Shown here: piece after piece, positions 34,597 through 43,079 of the stretch | Layout: each line of letters begins with the position of its first letter | How positions within the stretch are numbered: position 1 is the stretch's first letter | Assembly: GCA_020250125.1 (NCBI GenBank) | Contig: JADCEL010000003.1 | Coordinates: forward strand, 1 to 47,249 | Direction of reading: 5' to 3' | Source of the DNA: Rhodobacter sp. | GTDB lineage: Bacteria; Pseudomonadota; Alphaproteobacteria; Rhodobacterales; Rhodobacteraceae | Length of the DNA stretch: 47,249 nt | The notes under the pieces: generated by a model | Databases searched by the model: none | Told to the model about the DNA's origin: nothing | What the model saw: only the letters and a program-made list of their open reading frames with translations | Program-made: the position numbers and the translations under genes

Positions 34597-36057
34597 ATGG
34601 CCCATGTCGAGTTCCTGGACGAAACGATGCGCGACGGCCAGCAAAGCCTGTGGGGCATGCGTATGCAGGCCGGCATGGCGCTGCCTGTCTCGCCGCTGAT
34701 CGACCGGACCGGTTTCCGGGTGATCGATCTGGCCGGATCGTCGCTGATGGAAGTGATGATCAAGTATTGCCAGGAAGACCCTTGGGAGGGGCTGGATCTG
34801 CTTGTGCAATCCATGCCGCGCACCCGGCTGCGGGGGGGGATGCGGTCCAACGCCTCGGTCACTTTTGGCGTGACACCCGATGCGCTGATGGACATCTGGA
34901 TGCGGCAGCTGAACAAACACGGGCTGCGGTCGTTCTGGATTTACGACGTGCTGTTCAATATCGACAAGATGCACCGTCTGGCGAAGGTGGCCAAGGAATA
35001 CGGGTCAGAGGTTGCCGGTTCGGTGATGTTCGCGCTGTCGCCGGTACATACGGACGAGTTCTTTGCCCGCAAGGCGGGCGAACTGGCCGCGTCGCCCGAT
35101 ATCGACACGATCCTGCTGTATGATACTGCGGGCGTGCTGGACCGCGAGCGGATGTCGACCCTGATCCCCGCGATCAAGGCGAAGATCGGGAACAAGCCGC
35201 TGGAGTTTCATGCCAACAACATTCTGGGCATTTCCGGCAAGGCCTATCTGGATGCGGTCGATCTGGGGGTCAGCATACTGCACACCGCCAGCCGCCCGAT
35301 GGCGAATGGCCCGTCGGTGCCGTCGACGGAAAGCGTGGTCAAGAACCTGGAGCTGCTGGGCCATACCCACAGCCTGAACAAGGACCTGTTCCGTCCCGTG
35401 GCCGACCATTTCGAGGCGGTGGGAAAGGCGGCCGGGTTCCTGGTCAACCAGTTCAACGAATATGACGTGCTGTCGATCCGCCATCAGATTCCGGGGGGCA
35501 TGACCGGAACGCTCAAGGCGCAGCTGGCGCAGCACAACATGTCGGACCGGCTGGATGACGTGCTGGAGGAGACGGCGGCGGTGCGCCGGGAGCTGGGCTA
35601 TCCCGGCATGGCCACGCCGTTCAGCCAGCTGGTCGGCACGCTGGCGGTGCTGAACATCGTCGCCGGCAAGCGGTATTCGGTGATCCCGGATGAGGTGATC
35701 CAGTATGCTGCGGGGTTTTATGGCCAGACGGTTGCGCCGGTGGAGCCGCAGGTGATGGACATCATCATGTCCAGTCCCCGCGCGAAAGAGGTGCTGGCCA
35801 ACCCGCCGGCCCAGCCATCGGCCGAGGATCTGCGCAAGCAGTATGACACGGCCAATGATGACGAGCTGATCCTGCGCGCGCTGGTGCCGGGGCCCGCGAT
35901 TGACAAGATGCGCGCGGCGGGGCCGGTGAAGCGGGATTATCCGCTGTTGTCTTCACCGGAACTGGATCAGGTTCGGCGGCTGTTGCAGATCGCGAACCTG
36001 CCGCTGGTGCAGATCAAGTCGCAGGCGATGAACGTCACCCTGCGGCGGCATGGCTGA
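34597..36057 (+). CDS. Pyruvate-carboxylase/OadA-type carboxyltransferase with altered metal site
   Basis: A 486-residue HMGL-fold carboxyltransferase. It has DETMRDGQQSLWG at the N-terminus (metal-ligand Asp13) and a C-terminal HQIPGGMTGTLKAQL segment typical of pyruvate carboxylase and oxaloacetate decarboxylase alpha. No biotinyl domain is attached. By eye, two of the four usual metal ligands are changed. The carbamylated Lys of the KDMAG motif is Tyr175 (LLYDTAGVL), and the HxHD pair is His205-Ala-Asn207 (EFHANNILG). The enolate-stabilising region is therefore rewired, and plain pyruvate carboxylation is unlikely. I infer transfer of CO2 from carboxybiotin to an unusual acceptor, perhaps an enol or enol phosphate made with the phosphotransfer proteins of the same operon. 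The ribosome site is AAGGAG. Confidence 0.85.
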   Translation: MAHVEFLDETMRDGQQSLWGMRMQAGMALPVSPLIDRTGFRVIDLAGSSLMEVMIKYCQEDPWEGLDLLVQSMPRTRLRGGMRSNASVTFGVTPDALMDIWMRQLNKHGLRSFWIYDVLFNIDKMHRLAKVAKEYGSEVAGSVMFALSPVHTDEFFARKAGELAASPDIDTILLYDTAGVLDRERMSTLIPAIKAKIGNKPLEFHANNILGISGKAYLDAVDLGVSILHTASRPMANGPSVPSTESVVKNLELLGHTHSLNKDLFRPVADHFEAVGKAAGFLVNQFNEYDVLSIRHQIPGGMTGTLKAQLAQHNMSDRLDDVLEETAAVRRELGYPGMATPFSQLVGTLAVLNIVAGKRYSVIPDEVIQYAAGFYGQTVAPVEPQVMDIIMSSPRAKEVLANPPAQPSAEDLRKQYDTANDDELILRALVPGPAIDKMRAAGPVKRDYPLLSSPELDQVRRLLQIANLPLVQIKSQAMNVTLRRHG

Positions 36058-37231
36058 GATGACCGGCCGACGCGCCGTCATTGTCGATCTGGTCCGGTCG
36101 CCCTTTGGGCGGGGGCGACCGGGGGGTACGCTGGCGAGGTGGCATCCTGTTGACCTGTATGCGCGCATCCTGCAGGCGCTGGTCAGCCGGACGGGGGTGG
36201 ACCCCGCGCAGGTCGAGGATGTGATCACCGGCTGCGTGATCCAGGTGGGCGAGCAGGCGGCCAACATCGGGCGGCAGGCGGTGCTGGCGGCGGGGTTTCC
36301 GGTCAGCGTGCCCGCCGTGACGCTGGACCGCAAATGCGGATCGGCGCAGCAGGCGATGGATTTCGCGGCGCAGGGCGTGATCGCGGGGGCCTATGATCTG
36401 GTGATCGCGGGCGGGGTCGAGGTGATGAGCCTTATCCCGATGAAGACCAACCGCATGGGCCGCGACAACCTGGGGCCGATGCATCATGCCCGCTATCCCG
36501 GCGGCATCGCGCATCAGGGGATCGCGGCCGAACTGATCGCCGCGCGCTGGGGCCTGTCGCGGGAGATGATGGACGGCTTTGCCCTGCGGTCGCACCGGCT
36601 GGCCGATACGGCGCGGGCGGTGGTGGCGGGCGATATCGCTGCGCTGGATGACGTGGAGGCGGATGAGGGCATCAGGGCCGACACCTCGCTCGAGCGGCTG
36701 GCGGGGCTGAAGCCTGCCTATCAGGATGAGACGATGGCCGCGCGCCATCCGCAGATCGGCTGGGGGGTGACGGCGGGCAATGCGTCGCAGGTCACCGATG
36801 GCGCGGGCGCGATGCTGATCGCCGAGGAGGGGGTGGCCCGGCGGCTGGGCCTGACCCCGCGCGCGCGCATCCGTCATTTCGCCGTGGTGGGCGATGATCC
36901 GCATCTGATGCTGACCGGCGTGATCCCCGCGACGCGCAAGGTGCTGGCGCGCGCCGGGCTGGGGATGGGCGAGATTGACGCCTTTGAGGTGAGCGAGGCC
37001 TTTGCCAGCGTCGTTCTGGCCTGGGCGGCCGAGACCGGGGCCGACATGGAGCGGGTCAACCGCTTTGGCGGGGCCATCGCGCTGGGCCATCCGGTGGGGG
37101 CGTCCGGCGTGCGGCTGACGGGCAACCTGCTGCGTGCGCTGGAGCAGACCGGCGGGCGCTGGGGCCTGCAGACGATGTGCGAAAGCGGCGGGATGGCCAA
37201 TGCCACCCTGATCGAACGGATGGAGGGATAG
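36050..37231 (+). CDS. Acetyl-CoA acetyltransferase family thiolase
   Basis: A 393-residue thiolase with the nucleophilic Cys in DRKCGSAQ (about 91), VSEAFA in the NEAF position (Asn replaced by Ser), His in GHPVGASG and the second Cys in MCESGGMANA. It probably cleaves the 3-ketoacyl-CoA formed downstream of the carboxylation. It overlaps the carboxyltransferase stop by 8 bases. An ATG at 36059 is an alternative start. It is the last gene of the operon. About 60 bases later the sequence changes to remnants of a permease and a Tn3-type element, so later operon genes may have been lost. Confidence 0.92.
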   Translation: MAEMTGRRAVIVDLVRSPFGRGRPGGTLARWHPVDLYARILQALVSRTGVDPAQVEDVITGCVIQVGEQAANIGRQAVLAAGFPVSVPAVTLDRKCGSAQQAMDFAAQGVIAGAYDLVIAGGVEVMSLIPMKTNRMGRDNLGPMHHARYPGGIAHQGIAAELIAARWGLSREMMDGFALRSHRLADTARAVVAGDIAALDDVEADEGIRADTSLERLAGLKPAYQDETMAARHPQIGWGVTAGNASQVTDGAGAMLIAEEGVARRLGLTPRARIRHFAVVGDDPHLMLTGVIPATRKVLARAGLGMGEIDAFEVSEAFASVVLAWAAETGADMERVNRFGGAIALGHPVGASGVRLTGNLLRALEQTGGRWGLQTMCESGGMANATLIERMEG

Positions 37232-37293
37232 ACGGTCGTGGTGTCCGTGCTTTATCCGGCGGGGCCTGCCTTTGACATGGCCTGTTGCCGAGA

Positions 37294-37483
37294 CTACCGT
37301 CTGACGCTGGTGCAGCGGCTGCTGGTGCCTGCGGGGATGCCGAAGGCGTAATGCACCGGGATGCCGCTGATCAGCGCGCCCGCAAAGGCCGCGATGCCGA
37401 TGGGCGCGCGCCAGCTCTGCACGATCAGGCCCGCGACAAAGGCGGCGGCGACCCAGCCGATCAGATAAGGGCCTGATTCTGGA
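37294..37483 (-). pseudogene. C-terminal remnant of a membrane permease
   Basis: Read leftward, the frame encodes YLIGWVAAAFVAGLIVQSW and IGIAAFAGALISGIPVHYAFG, two hydrophobic segments that look like the last membrane helices of an amino-acid/APC-type permease. No upstream part exists. The frame continues directly from the Tn3-family resolvase remnant across a 22-bp repeat. It is evidence that the transposon inserted into, or recombined with, a transporter gene. Confidence 0.4.
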
Positions 37484-37505
37484 GAGTGCAGAATCCTGCG
37501 CCAAG
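37484..37505 (+). repeat. 22-bp direct repeat, copy A
   Basis: This 22-mer, with core AGAATCCTGCGCCAAG (37490-37505), recurs in the same orientation at 47058-47079 with one mismatch (position 6, C versus A). It marks the junction between the permease remnant and the resolvase. The other copy marks the junction after a truncated ABC ATPase gene. Confidence 0.7.
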
Positions 37506-38117
37506 CAGCGAGAACCCGCTTCCCATGCTCTCGCAGGTTTCCGTTTGCATCGACGCCGCGATAGAGTGTGACGGGCTTGATGCCGATCTCTGCGGCGAGG
37601 GCAGATACCGAAGTGTCCCTGTTCGCCATGGCGGCCTGCGCCAAACGGACCCGGGCCTTGGTCAGCGCGAACTTCCGCCCGCCTTTTCGCCCACGTGCCC
37701 GGGCGGCGTCCAAGCCGGCGAGGGTCCGTTCCCGGATCAGATCCCGCTCGAACTCGGCCAAGGCAGCGAAAATGCCAAAGATCATGCCACCGGCCGAGGT
37801 GGTGGTATCCATCTCGGTACCCTGACCGGTCAGAACGCGCAGACCGACGCCCCGGTCAGACAGATCGCGCAAGGTGTTGACCAGATGTGTGAGGATGCGC
37901 CCGAGCCGGTCGAGTTTCCAGACCACAAGAACATCCCCTTCCCGCAGGGCCCGCAGACGGGCGTCCAGGCCTGGGCGATCATCGTGCGCGCCGGAGGCCC
38001 GGTCCTCTCATAGATGCGGCCGGGTTGAATGCCGCCTGAGAGGAGCGCGTCGCGCTGAAGGTCAAGCGACTGGGATTTATCAGCTTTGGAGATGCGGGCG
38101 TGGCCGGTCAGAATGAT
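37506..38117 (-). pseudogene. Tn3-family serine resolvase, start lost and frameshifted
   Basis: The resolvase sequence can be followed through ARISKADKSQSLDLQRDALL and GRIYE to about 38008, where two extra bases shift the frame. It then continues DRASGAHDDRPGLDARLRAL, VVWKLDRLGR, GGMIFGIFAALAEFERDLIR and KPVTLYRGVDANGNLREHG. The codon where Met is expected is ATC (38115-38117). The normal C-terminus is replaced by readthrough into the permease remnant. The catalytic Ser would be in the ARISKA segment. With two lesions it is probably inactive. It diverges from the transposase remnant, as in Tn3-type elements. Confidence 0.75.
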
Positions 38118-38138
38118 TCACAAACGATTGTTTGTGAA
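38117..38138. promoter_or_regulatory. Perfect inverted repeat, probable resolution-site half or resolvase operator
   Basis: Arms TTCACAAAC and GTTTGTGAA flank GATT between the divergent resolvase and transposase remnants. Tn3-family res sites have such dyads in exactly this interval. Confidence 0.55.
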
Positions 38139-38165
38139 GCTGCCGCGAGAACGCCACTTCCAAGC

Positions 38166-38525
38166 ATGCCTATTGCCCCTTATCGCATATCACAATCAAA
38201 GATACCTGAACCCTGTCTGGAAAGCAAAAGCTACACGGCGCATCGCACCATCCTGACGGACCGCCAACGGGCGGCGCGGTTCGATCTGCCAACGGACGAA
38301 GCATTGATGCTGCGCCATTACACCCTTGCGGACAATGATCTGGAAATCATCCGCGCCCGCCACCGTTTTGGCTTCGCGTTGCAGCTTTGCGCGTTGCGAT
38401 ATCCCGGACGGCTGCTGGTGCCGGAAGAGGTCATCCCCCTTGCAGTCACCCGGTTTCTTGCCGCGCAACTCGGACTGAGGCCCGATGATCTGGCCGGATA
38501 CGCAACCCGCGAAGAAACCCGGCAT
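38166..38525 (+). pseudogene. Tn3-family transposase TnpA, N-terminal fragment
   Basis: About 95 recognisable residues of the DUF4158 N-terminal domain are present: TILTDRQRAARFDLPTDEAL, RHYTLADNDLEIIRARHRFG, FALQLCALRYPGRLLVPEE and AAQLGLRPDDLAGYATREET. TnpA is normally near 1000 residues. Here it stops at about 38525, where isovaleryl-CoA dehydrogenase sequence begins in another frame. The fragment cannot transpose anything. The junction records a deletion or recombination that also cost the dehydrogenase its 5' end. Confidence 0.8.
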
Positions 38526-39531
38526 GGGCCTGTATGGGATCACAGTGCCGCAGGTCCACGGCGGCAGCGCCATGGGCGATCTCGCCCATGTCATCGCGGT
38601 CGAAGAGATTGCCCGCGCCTCGGCCGGTGTCGCCCTGTCTTGCGGCGCGCATTCCAACCTCTGCATCAACCAGATCGCCTTGAACGGCACGCCCGGCCAG
38701 CAGGCCGCCTTCCTGCCCCGGCTGGTCAGCGGCGACCACGTGGGCACCCTGGCGATGAGCGAGGCCGGCGCCAGTTCGGACGTGGTCTGCATGTCCCTGC
38801 GGGCCGACCGGCAGGGCGATCACTGCATCCCGTGCGGCACCAAATACTGGATCACCAACGGCCGCGTGGCCCATGTCCTTGTCGTCTATGCCAAGACCGA
38901 TCCGGCCGCTGGCAGCAAGGGGATCACTGCTTTTCTGGTCGAACGCGGCATGCCGGGCTTCAGCACCGGTCTGCATCCGGACAAGCTGGGCATGCGCGGC
39001 TCTGACACCTGCGAGCTGATCTTTCGCGACGCCCCCGTGCCGGCCGCGAATGTGCCGGGAGAAGTCGGGTGCGGCGTACGTGTGCTGATGTCGGGGCTGG
39101 ATTGCGAAAGGGTCGTGCTGTCAGGCATCGGCACCGGCATCATGGCCGCCTGCCTGGACGAGATCATGCCCTGGAGGGCCAGCCGCCCCCGGTTCGGCCA
39201 AAGGATCGGGGATTTCCAGGCAATGCGGGGCAAGCTGGCCGACATCCACACCCGGCTGAACACCGCGCGGGCCTATGTCTATGCCGTGGCTGCCGCCTGC
39301 GACCGCGGTCAGGCCACCCGCGCCCATGCCGCGGCTTGCGTGCCTTACGCCATCGAGGCCGCGATGGAAGTGGCCCATCAGGCCGTGCAGGCAATGGGCG
39401 GCACCGGCTTTCTCTCCGATAGCCCGCTCAGCGGTATCTTCCGCGACGCCAAGCTGATGGAAATCGGCGCAGGCACCAGCGAAATCCGCCGTATGCTGAT
39501 CGGGCGCGAGATGATGGCGCAGGCGGACTAG
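38524..39531 (+). pseudogene. ivd: Isovaleryl-CoA dehydrogenase, N-terminally truncated
   Basis: The remaining 335 residues match isovaleryl-CoA dehydrogenase from its LGITVPEEYGG-like segment (GLYGITVPQVHGGSAMGDLA) onward: SCGAHSNLCINQIALNGTP, TLAMSEAGASSDVVCM, KYWITNGRVAHVLVVYAKTD, QAMGGTGFLSDSPLSGIF and GAGTSEIRRMLIGREM. The family is about 385-390 residues, so roughly 50-55 are missing from the first helical domain. An in-frame ATG at 38524 or 38485 could start translation, but without the normal N-terminus or promoter the enzyme is probably not functional. The canonical catalytic Glu region (RDAKLMEIGAGT) is intact. The gene converges on the leucine-module genes and its stop overlaps the next stop in CTAG. 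Confidence 0.85.
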
Positions 39532-40313
39532 TCGCGCACCCAGCCCGGCTTGCGGCGGTCAAGAAAGGCGGTGATGCCTTCGGTCGCCTCGGGGTCCTGC
39601 CAGGTCTCGACCAGCGCGGAAACCGTCATCGCGACGGTGGCATCGTCAATCCTTGGGCCCAGGGCGCGGACCAGCGCCTTGGCACGCGCCACCGCACGTG
39701 GCGCGCAAGCCAGATAGGGTGCCACTTCCTCCTCGGTCTCGGTCTCCAGCGCGGCGGCGGGCACCACCCGTGCCAGCAGGCCGATATCGCGCGCCAGACC
39801 CGCGTCAAACCGGCGTCCGTTCATGAACACCCGCCGCGCGGCGGACTCGCCGATCCGCGCCACGACATAGGGCCCGATCGTGGCGGGGATCAGGCCCAGC
39901 CGGGTCTCGGTCAGGCCGAACAGCGCGCTGTCCACCCCGATGCACAGATCGCAGACCGCCATCATCCCCACGCCGCCGCCAAAGGCCTGCCCCTGCACCC
40001 GCCCGATCAGCGGCTGCGGCAATTCGTTCAGCGCGCGCAGCATCTGGGCCAGCGCGCGGGCCCCCACGGCCCGGGTCGCATCATCGGCGGCCATCTGCCC
40101 GCGCATCCAGCCCAGATCGCCCCCGGCGCAGAAACTGGCCCCGGCACCGGTCAGCACCACCACCCGCACCGCCGGGTCAGCGGCCAGCTCCGCCGCCGCC
40201 CGCGTCAGTTCCCCAATCATCAGCGCGTTCAGCGCGTTGTGCTTGTCCGGGCGGTTCAGCGTCAGCCTTGCCACCCCGCGCGCATCCGTCGTCAGCGTGA
40301 TCGTCTCAGGCAT
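39528..40313 (-). CDS. liuC: Enoyl-CoA hydratase, probable methylglutaconyl-CoA hydratase
   Basis: A 261-residue crotonase: LNRPDKHNALNALMI, TGAGASFCAGGDLGWMRGQ (about 55-73), RVQGQAFGGGVGMMAVCDL (about 105-123) and FGLTETRLGLIPATIGPYV with the catalytic Glu. The GDL-WM and IPATI-PYV motifs are those of the 3-methylglutaconyl-CoA hydratase/LiuC group. It hydrates 3-methylglutaconyl-CoA to HMG-CoA in leucine/isovalerate breakdown. It is the last gene of the methylcrotonyl-CoA carboxylase operon, overlapping the HMG-CoA lyase stop by 8 bases. Confidence 0.88.
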   Translation of the reverse strand: MPETITLTTDARGVARLTLNRPDKHNALNALMIGELTRAAAELAADPAVRVVVLTGAGASFCAGGDLGWMRGQMAADDATRAVGARALAQMLRALNELPQPLIGRVQGQAFGGGVGMMAVCDLCIGVDSALFGLTETRLGLIPATIGPYVVARIGESAARRVFMNGRRFDAGLARDIGLLARVVPAAALETETEEEVAPYLACAPRAVARAKALVRALGPRIDDATVAMTVSALVETWQDPEATEGITAFLDRRKPGWVRD

Positions 40314-41172
40314 CTGCCCCCCCGCGCATCCCCTGCGCCAGCGCGGCCGCCCGCGCCATCACCCCGGCATCCAGCCCCGTGGCCCAGCCCTGTGCCGCCA
40401 GATGCGCCGCCACCCGTTCGGTCGCCACGTTGCCGGCCGCGCCGGGGGCATAGGGACACCCTCCCAGCCCCCCCACCGCCGCGTCAAACACCCGCAACCC
40501 CATCTCCAGCGCCACGTCGATACTCTCCACCGCGCGGCCTGCGGTATCGTGGAAATGCCCCGCCAGCCGTTCCGGCGGCACCTCGTCCAGCACCGCGCGC
40601 AACATCGCTGCCACCTGTTCGGGCCGGGCGCGGCCCAGCGTCTCACCCAGACTTATCTCGGCGCAGCCCATGTCGCGCAGGGCGGCCGCCACACGCGCCA
40701 CCGCCCCGGGCTCCACCGCCCCGTCAAACGGGCAATCCGTCACGACCGAGACATAGCCCCGCACCGCCACCCCATCAGCCCGGGCCGCCTCCATCACCGG
40801 GGCGAACCGCTCCAGGCTCTCGGCCACGCTGCAATTCAGATTGGCACGCGAAAACCCCTCGGATGCCGCGGCAAAGACCGCGACCTCATCCGCCCCCGCA
40901 GCGCGGGCATCCGTGTAGCCACGCAGGTTGGGGGTCAGCGCGGTATAGCGCACCCCTGGCGCACGGCTGATCCCGGCCAGCACCTCGGCGCTGCCCGCCA
41001 TCTGCGGCACCCATTTCGGGCTCACGAAACTGGCCACCTCGATCCGGGCAAAGCCCGCCTGCGACAGCAGGTCGGCCAGCGCGATCTTTCCGGCCACCGG
41101 CACCCGGCGCGACTCGTTCTGCAACCCGTCGCGGGGACCAACCTCGACGATCTCAACCCGCCGCATCCCCAT
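40306..41172 (-). CDS. liuE: Hydroxymethylglutaryl-CoA lyase
   Basis: A 288-residue HMGL-fold enzyme: VGPRDGLQNE (metal-ligand Asp), EVASFVSPKWVPQMA, FSRANLNCSVAES, the metal-binding AGHFHDTAGRAVESIDVAL and the signature GGLGGCPYAPGAAGNVATE with the active-site Cys. It splits HMG-CoA to acetyl-CoA and acetoacetate. Length is close to the bacterial norm (about 300). It overlaps the carboxylase alpha gene by 20 bases and the hydratase by 8. The variant ANLNCS replaces the usual KNINCS. A Met two codons in (before RRVEIVEV) is an alternative start. Confidence 0.93.
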   Translation of the reverse strand: MGMRRVEIVEVGPRDGLQNESRRVPVAGKIALADLLSQAGFARIEVASFVSPKWVPQMAGSAEVLAGISRAPGVRYTALTPNLRGYTDARAAGADEVAVFAAASEGFSRANLNCSVAESLERFAPVMEAARADGVAVRGYVSVVTDCPFDGAVEPGAVARVAAALRDMGCAEISLGETLGRARPEQVAAMLRAVLDEVPPERLAGHFHDTAGRAVESIDVALEMGLRVFDAAVGGLGGCPYAPGAAGNVATERVAAHLAAQGWATGLDAGVMARAAALAQGMRGGADA

Positions 41173-43072
41173 CCTCCAGCCGGATCAGCGCCGCGCCTGC
41201 CTGCACCTGCGCCCCCGCCTGCGTCAGCACTTCGGCGACCCGGCCCGCGCGGTCGGCGCACAGCGTATGCTCCATCTTCATCGCTTCCAGCACGGCCAGC
41301 CTGTCGCCCGCGGCGACGGTATCGCCCACCGCCACGAACACTGCCTTGACCAGCCCCGGCATCGGGGCCAGCGTGATGCCGGTGGCGCCCGCGCCCATCG
41401 CGCGGCGGTCCAGCGGATCATGCAGGGCAAAATGATGCGTGTCCGCGCCAAAGACGCTGACCCCGCCCGCATGGGCCACCGCAAGGCCCGCCGGGCTGCC
41501 GTTCACCCACCATTGCCCACCCGCCAGGCGGCAATCCTGCGGCCCCAGCGCAGTGTCCACCCGTGCATGCGCCGGGGCCAGCACGCTGACCCGCGCGGCA
41601 TGGTCGCCAAACCGCACATCCTGCGCCAGCGGTGCCCACAGGGTGAAACCATCCCCCACAGGCCCAAGGGCCGCCAGCGCCGCCAGCGCCAGCACGGTGC
41701 CGTCAGGCGCGGGCACATCCGTCAGCAAGGCCAGGTCGCGCGCGATCAGGTCGGTATCCACATCCCCCGCGGCAAAGCCCGGATGCCGCGACAGCGCCGC
41801 CAGAAAGGCCAGGTTCGTCACGGTCCCCGCCACCTCGGTCTGCTCCAGCGCCCGGGTCAGGGCACGCAGCGCGGTGGCGCGCGTCGGGCCATGGGTGATG
41901 ATCTTGGCGATCATCGGGTCATACCATGGGCTGATCGCATCACCCGGCCGCACGCCCGTGCAGGCCCGTACGCCGGGCGGAAAGACCAGATGCGTCAGCC
42001 GCCCGGTGGCAGGCAGGAACCCCGCCGCCACATCCTCGGCATAAAGCCGCGCCTCAAAGGCATGGCCGGTCAGCGCGACCTCCTCCTGCCGCAGCGGCAA
42101 CGCCTCGCCCGAGGCAACACGGAGCTGCCATTCCACCAGATCGATCCCCGTCACCGCCTCGGTGACCGGATGCTCCACCTGCAGCCGGGTGTTCATCTCC
42201 ATGAACCAGAACCGGTCGGGCCGCAGCCCGTCAGACGCATCAACAATGAACTCCACCGTACCGGCGCCAGCATAGCCGATGGCCTGCGCCGCCCGCACGG
42301 CGGAACCACCCATCGCGGCGCGCAACTCGGGCGTCATGCCCGGCGCCGGGGCCTCTTCGATCACCTTCTGGTGGCGGCGCTGGAGCGAACAGTCGCGTTC
42401 ATAGAGGTGAACGGCGGTCAGGCCGTCGCCAAAGACCTGAACCTCGATATGGCGGGGCTTGTCGATGTATTTCTCGATCAGCACGACGGGGTTGCCAAAG
42501 GCACCCTGCGCCTCGCGCCGGGCGCTCGCGAGGGCCTCGGCGAATCCTTCGGGCCGGTCGACCCGGCGCATGCCCTTGCCACCCCCGCCCGCGACGGCCT
42601 TGATCAGCACCGGATAGCCGATGGCGTCGGCGGCACCCGCCAGATGTTCCGCATCCTGATTGGCCCCATGATAACCCGGCACCACAGGCACGCCTGCCTG
42701 TTCCATCAGCGCCTTGGCGGCGTCCTTCAGACCCATGGCGCGGATGGCGGCGGCAGAGGGGCCGATGAACACCAGCCCGGCGGCGGTGACCATATCCACG
42801 AAATCGGGGTTCTCGGACAGAAAGCCATAGCCGGGGTGGATCGCCTCTGCCCTGGTGGCGAGGGCGGCGGCGATGATGGCTTCGCCCCGCAGGTAACTGT
42901 CGGCGGGCACCGGGCCGCCGATGTGAACGGCGCGGTCGGCCATCGCCACATGCCGCGCGCCCGCGTCGGCGGCGGAATAGACGGCCACCGTCTGTACCCC
43001 CATCCGGCGGCAGGTGTCGATCACGCGGCAAGTGATTTCGCCCCGGTTGGCGATCAGGATACGGGTGAACAT
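41153..43072 (-). CDS. liuD: Methylcrotonyl-CoA carboxylase alpha (biotin) subunit
   Basis: A 639-residue subunit combining biotin carboxylase (about 1-445: ILIANRGEITCRVIDTC, HPGYGFLSENPDF, KAVAGGGGKGMR, FMEMNTRLQVEHPVTEAV), a linking BT-like domain and a C-terminal biotinyl domain with EAMKMEH (Lys599). It carboxylates biotin for transfer to 3-methylcrotonyl-CoA by the beta subunit encoded 7 bases upstream. Propionyl- or geranyl-CoA carboxylase alpha look similar, but the adjacent HMG-CoA lyase and isovaleryl-CoA dehydrogenase favour methylcrotonyl-CoA. ATG 43072 is chosen over longer frames because it gives the standard MFTRILIANRGE start. Confidence 0.92.
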   Translation of the reverse strand: MFTRILIANRGEITCRVIDTCRRMGVQTVAVYSAADAGARHVAMADRAVHIGGPVPADSYLRGEAIIAAALATRAEAIHPGYGFLSENPDFVDMVTAAGLVFIGPSAAAIRAMGLKDAAKALMEQAGVPVVPGYHGANQDAEHLAGAADAIGYPVLIKAVAGGGGKGMRRVDRPEGFAEALASARREAQGAFGNPVVLIEKYIDKPRHIEVQVFGDGLTAVHLYERDCSLQRRHQKVIEEAPAPGMTPELRAAMGGSAVRAAQAIGYAGAGTVEFIVDASDGLRPDRFWFMEMNTRLQVEHPVTEAVTGIDLVEWQLRVASGEALPLRQEEVALTGHAFEARLYAEDVAAGFLPATGRLTHLVFPPGVRACTGVRPGDAISPWYDPMIAKIITHGPTRATALRALTRALEQTEVAGTVTNLAFLAALSRHPGFAAGDVDTDLIARDLALLTDVPAPDGTVLALAALAALGPVGDGFTLWAPLAQDVRFGDHAARVSVLAPAHARVDTALGPQDCRLAGGQWWVNGSPAGLAVAHAGGVSVFGADTHHFALHDPLDRRAMGAGATGITLAPMPGLVKAVFVAVGDTVAAGDRLAVLEAMKMEHTLCADRAGRVAEVLTQAGAQVQAGAALIRLEDGDAAG

Positions 43073-43079
43073 CGCGCCT

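Noticed and set aside
32734..36057. A simple three-subunit pyruvate carboxylase or oxaloacetate decarboxylase
   Set aside because: The carboxyltransferase lacks two expected metal ligands, there is no OadB/OadG membrane subunit, and the genes are translationally coupled to a barrel-less PPDK. It remains the main alternative.
26526..36057. Acetone or acetophenone carboxylase
   Set aside because: No AcxABC/hydantoinase-type subunits are present; those enzymes are biotin-independent and unrelated in sequence.
38100..39005. A fusion protein of Tn3 transposase and acyl-CoA dehydrogenase
   Set aside because: The dehydrogenase is in a different reading frame; after about 38525 the transposase frame gives an Arg/Pro-rich nonsense tail.
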